From Galerina marginata (taxonomy: Eukaryota > Basidiomycota > Agaricomycetes > Agaricales > Galerinaceae): DNA of 64,000 nucleotides. How positions within the stretch are numbered: the first letter of the stretch is position 1; the number at the start of each line of letters is the position of its first letter. Below, piece by piece: positions 29,027 through 39,688 of the stretch. The translations under genes were made by a program, and so were the position numbers. The stretch is from the NCBI GenBank assembly GCA_023014335.1, contig JAECYW010000006.1:2356001-2420000 (forward strand). Direction: 5' to 3'. Under the pieces are notes generated by a model that worked only from the letters and a program-made list of their open reading frames with translations, ran no database searches and had not been told where the DNA came from.

Positions 29027-29642
29027 TAGTGTTTTGAAGTCTGGTCCAGTCTGGTTTTTTCACATTTTTGGCAAGGACGGGGACTTTAACTGGTCCTAGA
29101 AATTTATAAATGTTCAAAAAACTGGACTGGACTGATGAGGACCAGTCCTCATCGGTTTTTTGCAGTCCTGGACCAGTCTTGGTCTTAACCGGTTGCCAGC
29201 TGGTCTCAACTGGTTTTTTGATACATTAACATCAAGATTTAGTGTAGATATATGAATATAATTTGTAGAGATTATATATACCTTTAAAATGAGTCCAAGA
29301 ACATTAAATTCCATTGAGAATTGGCAATTATACGGAAATATTCACCATTTCCTACTCTTTTGGGAGTTTCAAAATGTTTTTTTTTTATTTTTCAGTGTGA
29401 ACTTTGTCTAAAATTATGATACATAGTGCGTTTTAAAGGAAAAAATAAGGGCTACAAAACTACTGGTTTGGACTGGTCCTAGGACCAGTCCTAGGACTGA
29501 AAACTGGTCCTCAAAGACTGGTTTTTTTCCGGTTTTTCATTCTCAAATATTAAAAGACCAGACTGCTGGTCCAGTATTTTTGCAGTCTGGTCTGGTCTTT
29601 TTGCAGTCTTTTCCAGTCTTAGGACCGGACTTCAAAACACTA
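29027..29642. mobile_element. hAT-like MITE, copy 2 (616 bp)
   Basis: Same family as 26611-27304: left end TAGTGTTTTGAAGTCTGGTC, right end GACCGGACTTCAAAACACTA (last bases shown include GGACCGGACTTC). Flanked by GATTGGAC (29019-29026) and GATTGGGC (29643-29650), an 8-bp target duplication with one mismatch. The interior is CTGGTCC/AGGACCAG repeats without coding capacity. Confidence 0.83.
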
Positions 29643-30399
29643 GATTGGGCTGATCCTGAACTCATTGGAAAGGTAATAAAAAGATGCATTTTATGGTATA
29701 AACCAGAAAATCACTAGTTTAGCTTGTACACAGTACTTATGCTTGCTATGCATTTGTAAAAGTAGTCTAAAGGTATAAATCTAGTAAGTTATTGCTTTAT
29801 ATCAAGTTTTAATTCACACAGAAAGCAAAAAAAAGGATAAAAAAGCGCCAGCAAAGCACTTTTCTAGCCTACACACAGTCAACTGACATGACCTGTGCTA
29901 GAAAGAAAGCTATCTACAAATAAAAGTGCCCTAAAAACATATATCTAGCTACTTACTACTGTCTATCAAGGTTTACTTTACACAAAAAGGTAAAAAGGAG
30001 GTAAAAAAGCACCAGCAAAGCACTTTTCTAGCCCACACACAGTCAACTGACATGACCTGTGCTAGAAAAGACAGCTATCTACAAATAAAAGTGTTCTAAA
30101 ATCATATATCTAGCTATATACTACTGTCTATCAAGTTTTACTCTACACAAAAAGGTAAAAAAGTGGTAAAAAAGTGCCAGCAAAACACTCTTCCAGCCTC
30201 AGAATCTATACTAGGGACTATCTACTAATGAAAGTACATTAAAGACTCATATTTAGCTAGTTAGTATTGAGTCTATTAAGTTTTAGACTATATAAAAAGC
30301 ACAGAAAAAAAAGGGGAAAAGTGCCAGCAAAGCACCTTTCTGCTTTATACAAATTTATAATGAATCTAAAAAGAAAGAGACAACAGTTAGTAAGATTTG

Positions 30400-30470
30400 A
30401 CCAGCATGTCATGGTATCCCTTCAGCAAGGGGTATACTATTGACCTATCCAGGTGGACTGACATGCTGGT
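30400..30470 (-). other. 71-nt foldable motif, copy 1
   Basis: The ends pair perfectly over 12 bp (ACCAGCATGTCA with TGACATGCTGGT) and an inner hairpin forms (CCCTT, loop CAGC, AAGGG on the plus strand). A second 71-nt copy lies at 48377-48447 in the opposite orientation, with the fold retained. No known RNA family is assigned. Confidence 0.5.
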
Positions 30471-30547
30471 AAAGAAGAAAGAAAGAAGTGATGAGCTGGC
30501 AGTTTATAACTATGTGACATATGTTACAAGTCACACAGATTTATCTA

Positions 30548-30594
30548 ATCCAATAAGATAAGATAAGATAAGACAAGATAAGACAAGATAAAAA
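30548..30594 (+). repeat. AGATA/AAGAT-type microsatellite
   Basis: A run of AATAAGATAAGATAAGAT-type pentamers interrupted by GACAAGATAA variants. A similar short run occurs at 39625-39655. Confidence 0.8.
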
Positions 30595-31037
30595 GATAAC
30601 CCTAGTGTATTATATACTGGTTGTAGTTGATTTTCAGGATCATTCATACTTATAAATAATTGTATTGAATGTGGCCAAAGACAGAACTGCTTATATGAAT
30701 TCCTATTTGGATATTATTTCTGTTAGCACAAGATCATGTTTAATAGGGTAGTTCTTGAAACCTTTTCAAAGCTGGTTTTATAAATAATAGTACATTTAAA
30801 AGGCCTGAATTTTACAATTTTTTTGATATTATTTTTGTCTGAATTAATCCAGCAACAATTGAAAAAGACCAAAGGCAATATTTAATGTGGCTCTGCAGAG
30901 TATCCTGTGGCTGTGCAAAATACCCATAGAAAGGCCTGAATTTTACAAATTTTTTGATATAAGTTTTGCAAGAATTGACCAAGTACTAATATTTTAAATG
31001 TAAAATTAGAGATTTTATATTTTCTGTTGTGGCTGTG

Positions 31038-31079
31038 CTAACCCTAAGAGGACCGATGCGTCGGTCCTCTTAGGGTTAG
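31038..31079. repeat. Palindrome with TAACCCTAAGAGG arms, copy 1
   Basis: Arms of 19 bp (CTAACCCTAAGAGGACCGA) around a 4-nt centre. It is preceded by GTGGCTGTG, which recurs at the other palindromes of the window. Confidence 0.9.
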
Positions 31080-31088
31080 AATCAAAAA

Positions 31089-31280
31089 CACACCTAAAAT
31101 TTTAAACTTCAGAAATGCATTTTAAATATAAATCTGAGGTTTAATATTGATACCAAGACAAATATGATTTTTGTTGTGGCTATGCTAACCCTATGAGTAC
31201 AGTCCAGTTGGCTTGTTATCACTAGGAAACCTCAGATTTATATTTAAAATGCATTTCTGAAGTTTAAAATTTTAGGTGTG
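31089..31280. repeat. Long inverted repeat, AT-rich
   Basis: Arms at 31089-31142 and 31227-31280 are near-perfect inverted copies (starting CACACCTAAAATTTTAAACT), separated by about 85 bp. Degenerate further copies of one arm lie at about 31324-31375 and 31474-31525, so this is part of a cluster of fold-back repeats. Confidence 0.85.
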
Positions 31281-31382
31281 TTTTAGGGTTAGCACAGCCA
31301 CAACAAAAAAAAAAATCATATACCTCAGAATTATATTTAAAATGCATATCTGAAGTTTAAAGTTTTAGGTGTATTCTTGGTT

Positions 31383-31424
31383 CTAACCCTAAGAGGACAG
31401 ACCGGTCTGTCCTCTTAGGGTTAG
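31383..31424. repeat. Perfect 42-bp palindrome, copy 2
   Basis: CTAACCCTAAGAGGACAGAC followed by its exact reverse complement with no spacer, then GCACAGCCACAAC. It has the same arms as 31038-31079 but a different centre. Confidence 0.93.
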
Positions 31425-32036
31425 CACAGCCACAACACAAAAAAAAAATTATTTGGCTTGTTATCAATATTAAACCTCAGATTTATATTTAAAAGGCATT
31501 CCAAAGTTTAAAGTTTTTGATGTGTTTATCCATGTCAATCCTTCTGAGTTTGATTTCAAACCAACTATAAACAAAAGTATAACATTGAGGGATACAGAAA
31601 GTACTAGAAGAAGTTGAACAAAATTTACAAGCAGTATTATTTATTACTGGGATGCGGTGGAAGTGATCTAGAAGCATATAAATAGATATACAACTGACAT
31701 GAATCATGTTTAGTCAGTATTTAATTATATAAGCTATATATATATAAACCATAGTAACCAGAACAAGAGCATCTAACTGACTGCAAAGTAAAGGAAATGA
31801 TATTTAATCATGTTACTGACAAAACCTAACCTTAGTTTAGGTGTCCAGGAACAAAAGCTAAAAATAGATCCTAGCAACGGACATCAGACAACCATTCCCA
31901 TGGTCAATAATGATTTTGACACTATTAGAAAAGTTTGTAGACTTTTAATTCAGGGTCGCTCACAAAAAATGAAGCAGTGGGAGAATTTCGAACGTTCGCG
32001 TTAGAAAGCATTCCTTCTGCTATCAAGTGTGGAAAA

Positions 32037-32440
32037 CTTGTTCAGAGGCCATTGCTGCACATGGCAAAAACAAGTTCTTACTTTGGGGGTGAGGCAGTAC
32101 CTCGAGAAATGTTATTACATAAATACATGTTAAATAAGTAAATAATATGTAGTCCGCTCAAATCAGAACCAATTGGGATGATCTTATACTCAAAAAAAGC
32201 AGAAAAATGAGGCGGTCCTAACAAGCCTAAAAATCAACTGGTCAGGTGACCAGGAAGGCCCTGATTTTTATGATTTTTTTGATACCAAGATCATAAAAAT
32301 TGGCCCAGTAATGGCTGAGATACAGAAACCATGCAGGGTCACTATAGCAGTGGGAGAATTTCGAACGTTTGCGTTAGGAACCATTTCCTTCTGCTATCAA
32401 GTGTAGAAAACAAGTTCTTTTACTACGTAAGAACTTGTGA
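32037..32440 (+). mobile_element. Family 1 element, short form
   Basis: Begins CTTGTTCAGAGGCCATTGC, which follows GTGTGGAAAA of the giant copy, so it sits in another family 1 end at an A/C site. Ends in the hairpin ACAAGTTCTT..AAGAACTTGT followed by GA. The right flank CCTAGGTGAC does not restore the interrupted copy, so material has been lost or exchanged. Confidence 0.75.
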
Positions 32441-32479
32441 CCTAGGTGACATTTCTCCGGAGCCGTCTGTCATGAGCGA

Positions 32480-32871
32480 AGATGGGCATATTGGCCTATA
32501 GTCACTGGCGGCGGGGTCCGCGGGTCGGGTTCGGGTCTGGAAGTGGGCGTCGGGTTTGGAAGGCGGAGAGAGTGCAGCAGCAGCAGCTGCCAGGAGATGT
32601 TTGGGCTTTGGTCCTTACGTGGTATTTGCATAGCAATGGGGGCCGTCCCTCCCTCGGGACTGGGCGGTTAGGTGGTCCGTCCCCCCTAGCAAAGGCCTGG
32701 CGCACGAAGAACGCTGTTGGAAGAATTCGGAAGAAGCAGATGGGTTTGGGTCTGGTTCGGGGATTAGTAGTTTACTGCGTGCTTTCAACCGGGGATTTGT
32801 ATTAGTTAGGCGACCGGACTGCTTTCGTGCACCGGTATATAAATTGTTGATTTAAAAAAAAAAAAAAAAAA
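32480..32871 (+). mobile_element. LINE 3' end with poly-A tail
   Basis: About 390 bp that matches, in the opposite orientation, the 3' part of the LINE at 37573-38590 (shared GGGCGGTTAGGTGGTCCGTC-like block and TACCGGTATATAAATT). It ends in about 19 A. It is truncated at 5' and carries no domain. No clean target duplication is visible. Confidence 0.75.
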
Positions 32872-32879
32872 AGTGGAGC

Positions 32880-34255
32880 GACTGTATCAGCTGCTTGAGT
32901 GGTGATATCGACTTGAAGAGGCATGGAGGATGCAACAGCAGAAAGTGTGCGTGAAGAGCTTGTAGAAAGCATAGTAATGTCTGTCTGAACAGCAAGATCT
33001 TGCATAGTGATTCGAAAGACTAGGTATGTTGGCTGGAAGGATGATGGCAGTCTTCTGGCGAGTTTTGTCCTGGTGGGAAATCTGAGAGTTTCCCAGCCTA
33101 TGCCGCTATATGAAGCAATCAGCTTGGACAGTTGTCCAAAATCCATTTTATATCAGGTTGGACAACTGTCCTTTGGACAGTTTACCAACAGGATATATAA
33201 GGCATATATAATAGGGTAGGTACTATATGATATGTACGGTAGACATGGTAGAGCTTATTTGTTTGGCTTTTGATGTGATCAATACTGATCATGTGACTTT
33301 GAATTTGCCTCTATTTACATGCTTGTCGCACATTTATGTAATTTTATGGCCTCAAATGCAAATAAATATAAATACAGAGTCTCAGGGCCACTGCCTCCAT
33401 GCTATAAATGGCAACAAATACAATTACCCAAAATGGCAGTGTTTAGTCAGCCTGCTAATTTTGGACTTAGTACCAATTGCAATAAGTCCTTTAATTTATT
33501 AATTAACACTAAAATGCTTGTATCCTAATAAGGAAGGTACCTATCTGTGTGATTTAAATTTTAATAGGGTCTAAAAATAGATTGCATTCTTTTGAGACCC
33601 TCTTTCCTTTTTGGGAAAATTTCCCATCAGCCAAAATTTCTCATTGCTGGCTTTTTTTCAGTTTTTTGCGTTTTTCTCTGTGGAAAAAATAGCTAGGCAC
33701 AAAATTTTGATGGATTCAGGGTCAGATGGCTTGGCAGCACATTTTTTGTCAGAGGTGCAGCCACATCCGAGCACATCCTGAAAAGGCTTGGCAAACTAGC
33801 ATCACTTTTCATATCTTCATGGGAAATGTGATTGATGGCATCATTTAAATGGATTCAGGGTCGTCTACCTGATATGATCATTTTTTGTCAGAGGCACAGC
33901 CACATCCAAGCACATTCAGGGACGGCTTGGTAAACTGTCCAAGCTGTCAAAAAGTGATGCGGTTTTGCCGAGCCTTTCCAGGATGTGCTTGGATGTGGCT
34001 GCGCCTCTGACGAAAAATGATCGCATCAGGTAGACGACCCTGAATCCATTTAAATGATGCCATCAATCACATTTCCCATGAAGATATGAGCATATATATA
34101 TGCTGTTGGTAAACTGTCCAAAGGACAGTTGTCCAAGCTGATATAAAATGGACTTTGGACAACTGTCCAAATTTGATGTCTTAAAGTAGCAGCTACTGGT
34201 GAGTTTCCATCAACCGGAAGTCATCGATTGCCACACGTGTCTCGGTTCCTGGCAT
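32880..34255 (-). pseudogene. Unknown coding sequence split by a family 2 element
   Basis: On the minus strand an ATG at 34255 opens a frame (MPGTETRVAIDDFRLMET) that meets the element at 34201. Leaving out one 7-bp target copy, the frame continues after the element with LRFPTRTKLARRLPSSFQPT and stays open for about 90 codons in total, until the LINE tail at 32871. Product not recognised. Open frame across the joint suggests it was coding, but this is weak evidence. Confidence 0.35.
33094..34201 (+). mobile_element. Family 2 element, copy 2 (1108 bp)
   Basis: Begins CAGCCTATGCCGCTATATG and ends AGTAGCAGCTACTGGTG. Flanked by the exact 7-bp duplication AGTTTCC (33087-33093 and 34202-34208). 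It has an extra inner inverted repeat based on GGACAACTGTCC compared with copies 3 and 4. No transposase. Confidence 0.88.
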
Positions 34256-34566
34256 CAGTCATTTCTGGTGGCATTCTCATCTCGATTTCTCAGATCTATG
34301 CTTTAGTCCAGTCTCGCTTGTCCCTGCATAATTTAGTGGCTGTATCAAAAGTCGACAATTTAATTTTAGACTATCCTAATGCATATTTTCCAAGATTGTG
34401 TTTCCTCCAATAAGTTCTGTATTCTACGTGAGGCGCTGAAGAGGAAGGGAGGTGGTATTGTCTGAGGTATTTGGAGAGGAAAGGCACATCTTGAAGATTT
34501 TCCAGAATTCTGATTCCGTCTTGGAGAATCGGTCAAGGAGATTATTGGCAGCATATGGTTGGAGTT

Positions 34567-35334
34567 CTAATGGGAGGGGAATCTTGCAAAACTTGTGTTG
34601 GGGACGACGACCAGAAGCGTGGGCCAGTCCTCATGGTCAGCAACGTAGAAGGCTTGAGTTTTGACATATGCGTTCAGTTGCACTAATGAGGTGAACTCTC
34701 CATGATTGTGCGCTACGGTTGCAAGGTACTTGATTTCTGTATCGTCCTGTCTGTTAATAAGAAATATGGTCCCGCGTCGGATGGGTTGTGTGATGGTCTG
34801 AGCGTTGGGTAAAATTCTATAGCGTACGCCTCGGAATTCTGTTTCAGAAATTACAGTGAAATCTTTGGGCATCAGAACACATGAGCATCTGCTGGTCCAG
34901 TGCTTGTGGAATTCGGCTGCAGAAAATGCGCCAGGATGTATTTCTTGATAGCGGCCTCCAAAGATCTTTGCAGTCTCGTATGGATAGTTGGTATATTTTG
35001 GGAAGCGATCAGATCCAAAAGTCCCCATCTCCCAGTTCTGGTTATGTGATTCACCTTCCCCAAAGGGGTCTTCAACAAGTTCTTCGGTCTGAGTGCTTGT
35101 TTCACAATATTTAGCGTGGTTCGGGATGATTGTGGAATCGGAAGCAGAAGATGTCGAACGTGCTTGAGTTTTAGTGGGTAAGGCCGGCAGGGCTTTAGTA
35201 GGTGCATCGGGCGGCGGGTACATAGGTAGTGGTGGTAATGATAAAACAGGCGGCAACATAGCTGGTGGTGGGGGCTTCATGAGTTGTAGGCGACGCGGAG
35301 AGCGTTGCGCTAGGGTCTGAGGAGACAGAAGCAT
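34567..35334 (-). CDS. Unidentified protein in the repeat region
   Basis: A frame of up to 255 codons. The N-terminal 50 residues are proline-rich (PPPPAMLPPVLSLPPLPMYP). The rest looks globular (AKIFGGRYQEIHPGAFSAAE, FTVISETEFRGVRYRILPN, ATVAHNHGEFTSLVQLNAYV). The first codon of the open frame is not ATG; ATG codons inside could serve. It lies downstream of the gypsy integrase end on the same strand, so it might be an accessory retroelement frame or a captured host gene. I cannot assign a function. Confidence 0.4.
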   Translation of the reverse strand: MLLSPQTLAQRSPRRLQLMKPPPPAMLPPVLSLPPLPMYPPPDAPTKALPALPTKTQARSTSSASDSTIIPNHAKYCETSTQTEELVEDPFGEGESHNQNWEMGTFGSDRFPKYTNYPYETAKIFGGRYQEIHPGAFSAAEFHKHWTSRCSCVLMPKDFTVISETEFRGVRYRILPNAQTITQPIRRGTIFLINRQDDTEIKYLATVAHNHGEFTSLVQLNAYVKTQAFYVADHEDWPTLLVVVPNTSFARFPSH

Positions 35335-35632
35335 TTTGCGTCGGTTGACAGTCTGTCAGATAGGGTGTGATTATTTATTAGCAGGGGCAAGTTGGCTGGG
35401 TAATTATGGGGCGCAGGCGGCAACTTAACATTCATGTGATTATTCCGGATTTTCCAAGCTTCCTGACAGCTGTCAGTCTTATTTAGTAGTTGTATATCAG
35501 TCCGCATTCGTCATTGGATTGTGAGTCTCTGGTTTATTCGTCTTTGCTGCTGGATTTGTCTGGACTTGCTTCTGTGTCTTCTGAGGTATTGATATTTGGA
35601 CTTGGGGAATTATTTTTCATGAATTCGTGTCG

Positions 35633-36321
35633 TCAAGTAATGTAGGGTAATAATCGGCTTGGTGCAATTTTTGGTCTGAAGGGAGCACCATCCAGATCTT
35701 TCAACAAATAATACCCATTCTCACTTTGCGATGCCACAACGTAAGGTCCTAGATAGCGCACTTTATGTTTGCAATTATGACTGACTTCAATAGCAGAGTT
35801 GCAGACCAATACCAGTTCACCCTTTTCATCTTTATCACACAATAAGCAGTGGATGAATCGTTTCTCAAATTGCTCTTTAGATGCAAATCTAGCTTTCTTC
35901 AATATTTGGGCTGCTCAGGCTATATCCTTTGGATGTTTCCTGAGCTGATGCATTCGAAGAGCGATTAGATTGGTGGTTGTCATTTGGGGTTGAAATCCTT
36001 CAGCAATAAAAGTCGCTTCAACTAAATCCAGGGGTAACACAGGATCAGTTTCATGGAGAAGTTGGTATGGAGAAAATCCGGTAACTTGGCTTATGCTAAT
36101 TCAATTGGCAAAAAGTGCCTCCGCTAACTTCTCTGGCCATCTAGTGACAAGTGTACCGGTGGTCTGACATGATTTGAGTATGGATTCTCGTAAGGTGAAA
36201 TGTCCACATTCAACTTTGCCATTTGCATGATGGTTGTAAAGGGTGATTCGGATATGAGGAATCTTAAGGCATTGGAGTAATTTGGCAAATGCGCCTTTGA
36301 TTTCTCCACCATTATCTGTAA
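35633..36321 (-). pseudogene. Gypsy-type integrase, C-terminal part
   Basis: The minus strand reads TDNGGEIKGAFAKLLQCLKI (integrase core, second Asp region), YNHHANGKVECGHFTLRESI, with the catalytic Glu in the KVE motif, then the C-terminal domain KVRYLGPYVVASQSENGYYL and the end PSRLLPYIT. Frame breaks occur near 35910 and 36100. The piece before TDNGG lies at 38605-39328, separated by the family 1 element and the LINE. No reverse transcriptase is found for this element. Confidence 0.85.
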
Positions 36322-37563
36322 CTTGGTCAGAGGCCATTGCTGCGCATGGCAAAAACAAGTTCTTACTTTCTAGATGAGTCCGACTATAAATAAAGATTAA
36401 ATAAGTAAATATTGCATAGTCCGCTCAAATCTGAAGCTAGTAGGATAATCTTATACTCAAAAAAAAGCAGAAAAATGAGGCGGTTCTAACAAGCCTAAAA
36501 TAAACTGGTCACATGACCAGGAAGGCCCTGATTTTTACGATTTTTTTGATACCAAGATCATAAAAATTGGCCCAGTAATGGCTGAGATACAGAAACCATG
36601 CAGGGTCACTATAGCAGTGGGAGAATTTCGAACGATCGCGTTAGGAACCATTTCCTTCTGCTATCAAGTGTAGAAAACAAGTTCTTTTACTACGTAAGAA
36701 CTTGTAACAAGATTAATTCATATGTCGCTTAGTTTTTATTGGATTGCCTTGAAATAAAGTGTGTAATTATCAAAAAAATCAGGGCTATAGAATGGTGTCA
36801 CATATGTATTGTCACATCTTCATGTGACTTACCAAATGCGGAATATTGTTTGAAATACACAGTAAATAAGCCATTTTAAGAGATTTTAAAGGCATTAAAA
36901 TAAAATAAAAATCCTAATGATGTTTTTTTACCTAAGAGATGGTCTGTGCACACATATCACATGACATATCCCTGAGAATATTTTGGTCTAACTTGGTGCA
37001 TCAACTGATTCCAAGGCAATTGCACAAAGTCCTGCTGTGAGTTTGATTATGTAAGCATCTAGAACATTATATTCAAGTCATTTGGTCATGTTTTGCAATG
37101 TTTGGTGTGTCTTTCATGGGTTATCCAGTCAGTTTAACACCAATTTTGTGATTTTCACTGAGTTAAGCTGGCTGTTTGGCAGATTTGGACACCATGACAT
37201 CATTGCAAAACATATGTAAATATTTGTACATTATTCTAGATTGGTCTGGGTAACATATTTTAGTTTATCTAGCTCACTGAAATCTGTTTTAAGTGTAAAT
37301 TCACACAAATTTTGCGCTTTTTGGGTCGTGTGAACAGGTCACATGACCTAATCAACCCTGGACACACATGCCACATGAAAGCCCTGATTTTTACAATTTT
37401 TTTGATACCAAGATCATAAAAATTGGCCCAGTAATGGCGGAGATACAGAAACCATGCAGGGTCACTATAGCAGTGGGAGAATTTCGAACGATCGCGTTAG
37501 GAACCATTTCCTTCTGCTATCAAGTGTAGAAAACAAGTTCTTTTACTACGTAAGAACTTGTAA
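36322..37563 (+). mobile_element. Family 1 element, long form, inside gypsy integrase
   Basis: A short-form unit (36322-36707, ending CTTGTAA) is followed by 850 bp more that ends with a second copy of the same 190-bp 3' segment and hairpin (37557-37563). The host sequence reads ATCTGTAA before it and TGACATG after it, matching the integrase codons for HVITDNG without gain or loss, so insertion was between A and T with no target duplication. Confidence 0.85.
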
Positions 37564-37572
37564 TGACATGTT

Positions 37573-38590
37573 TTTTTTTTTTTTTTAAAAAAAAAAAAAT
37601 CAAGAATTTATATACCGGTACGCGAAAGCAGTCCGGTCACCTAACTAATACAAATCCCTGGTCGAAAGCGCGCAGTAAACTACTAATCCCCGAACCAGAC
37701 CCAAACCCATCTGTTTCTTCCGAATCCTTCCAACAGCGTTCTTCGTGCGCCAGGCCTTTGCTAGGGGGGACAGACCACCTAACCGCCCAGTCCTGAGGGA
37801 GGGACGGCCCCCATTGCTATGCCAATACCACATAAGGACCAAAGCCCAAGCATCTCCTGGCAGCCGCAGCTACTGCACTCTCTCCGCCTTCCAAACCCGA
37901 CGCCCGCTTCCAGACCCAAACCCGCCCTGAAAACCTTCACCCACCCGCGCCTTGACGACCCAAAACCCATACCAGCAAAAGGAATAAACAGATGCGGGGA
38001 TAAGGCCCCCAACCAAATGACTGCAAAAGCAAATCATCCGCGCAAGCCAAAAAAGTGGCTACCATTTGAGATATGGGCCGCAGAGTAACCACCGGTCGTA
38101 GTGAATGCAACTGGGTACGAAACATGAAGAATGCGCAGAACTGCACCACCCCGTTCTTGGCCTGTCAACCTCGTCCAAAGGAGGGATTGGACCTCCCCCA
38201 ACTGATGCAACCCGGAAGAAGGTATCAAGGCCTCTCTGAGCGATGAGCCTGCGCGGAACGCCTCACCCAATGCCTTGCGGTGCTGCCGCTTGGCGGGCGA
38301 AGAAGAAAGCTTCCGGGTTCTCCAACAAAAACATCAACAAACCGTGCAAACGGTCGGTTGGGGATTGTCTATCGTACTGCAGACAGTACTTTAGGATGTG
38401 TGAGTGGGTCTCACAAGGAGTGCCGCAGCGGGGACAGCCATGAGGCTCTTGGATGTTAAATCGGTTGTAATACAAGCCAATTGGCACATGATTCAGTATA
38501 CACCTGCACAAGTGTGCGAAGGAAGCAGCATCGCCTCCAGATTCGCGAATATAAGGCCCACCCTTGCGAGTAGCCAGACGGATGGGCCGC
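37573..38590 (-). mobile_element. 5'-truncated LINE with 14-bp target duplication
   Basis: The exact duplication TGTAATGACATGTT lies at 37559-37572 and 38591-38604. The minus strand encodes the C-terminal zinc-knuckle part of a LINE polyprotein (GCPRCGTPCETHSHILKYC, then FARQAAAPQGIG and stop at 38263), then a GC-rich 3' untranslated region and an A/T homopolymer tail at 37573-37600. The reverse transcriptase is missing, as in ordinary 5' truncation. The duplication includes the last bases of the family 1 element, so the LINE came later. Confidence 0.88.
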
Positions 38591-38604
38591 TGTAATGACA
38601 TGTT

Positions 38605-39328
38605 CAGGTGCTCCATATTGGCAGTATATTTGCTCCCAAAAGAATTTGCGCAGTTCATCCGCACTCTTATTAGATAATGCTCTTGCTTCACAGGTTCCAG
38701 ACAAATCATCTCGTGCTGCAACTATGCAGACCTTCCCATCCACGGATGTAGGCATATGCATAATATCGACAAATATCTTGGAGAATAATTTGGTTGGTGT
38801 AGAAATTGTCAGAGGAATTTCAGTCCTTTTTAGACTCCGAACTTGACATTCATGACAGGATTTCACATGGTGATGCACATCTGCTCAGATATGCAGCCAG
38901 AAAAAGCAGTGTTGGAGAATTTCATATACAGCTTGTACTCCGCGATGTCCCATTTTTTCATGTGCTTGACGAAGTACTGAGAGCTTCTTTTCTGGATTGA
39001 GTATTACTAGAAGAGGTGGTCGATCTCTATTTTGTTTAAAAAGCTTTCCAGCTTTGACGAGAAATTCAGTTGCCTTGGCCAGGAATCGTTGCTTCTTTTG
39101 AATATCTGTAAAAATAGGTGATTCCAACATTGTCAAAAAGTGCTGAATTTCTTGCAACATTGATTCCTGAGCTGCACGTGCAGTAAAACATGAGGGAATT
39201 TTAGTTGAATCTTGGTATGAATATAGTATAATCTTGTCTGGATCGATTGGACTCTGACTGGATTTTAGCTCAGGATAGAATGTCATCAAGGCTATTCTGT
39301 CAAGCCAAGCATCATCATCAGACTCCAC
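38605..39328 (-). pseudogene. Gypsy-type integrase, N-terminal part
   Basis: The minus strand reads the H2C2 zinc finger (RQAHEKMGHRGVQAVYEIL.., then HHHVKSCHECQ) and the first part of the integrase core (FSKIFVDIMHMPTSVDGK, FFWEQIYCQYGAPEHVI), where it is interrupted. A TGA at 38885-38887 lies between the two halves of the zinc finger, where the family has a sense codon. The upstream RT/RNase H region is absent, so only a fragment of the element remains. Confidence 0.85.
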
Positions 39329-39688
39329 TGTGTTAAAGCAGGCGAGTGTGGGAATACATGAGGCAGCGGAGTGCCAAATATGAGAAACTCAGTGTAAAGA
39401 ACAGATGAGCTATGAAGAGCTGAAGTCCGGAGTGAGTAACTGATGATATTGTGAAATGACTATATACTTGCCTGAAGTCCGGAGTGAGTAACTGGGGACT
39501 TCTGGCAACTGGCTAAGCCTTTATATATGAAAATGAGCAATATACCCAAATGGGGAAAGAAGTGATAAGAATCTGATAAAGATCAAATGAAGAACTACAT
39601 AAATGAAGTATGTTCTGATAAAGATCTAATCTAATCTGATAAGATAAGATAGAAAAAATAGAATGTTATGGAGAGTGGGAAAGCAGCT
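39329..39688. other. Non-coding stretch with small direct repeats
   Basis: TGAAGTCCGGAGTGAGTAAC occurs twice (about 39422 and 39475), and a GATAAGAT-rich microsatellite lies near 39625-39655. No gene seen. Confidence 0.5.

Larger units (their letters stand above)
28809..32036 (+). mobile_element. Family 1 element, giant form, with nested insertions
   Basis: Begins at CTTGTTAAGAGGCCATTGC inside the LINE fragment. Its end is the usual GCAGTGGGAGAATTTCGAAC..GTGTGGAAAA segment, cut at 32036 by the next copy. It carries the hAT-like MITE at 29027-29642, microsatellites near 30555-30590, and the palindromes at 31038-31424. It shares much sequence, partly in inverted order, with the giant copy at 46231-49058. 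I see no protein-coding gene. Confidence 0.6.

Noticed and set aside
36360..36420. Hammerhead ribozyme in family 1
   Set aside because: ATGAGTCCGAC resembles part of a hammerhead core, but the GAAA strand and the three stems cannot be placed, and other copies read GTGAGTCCGAC.
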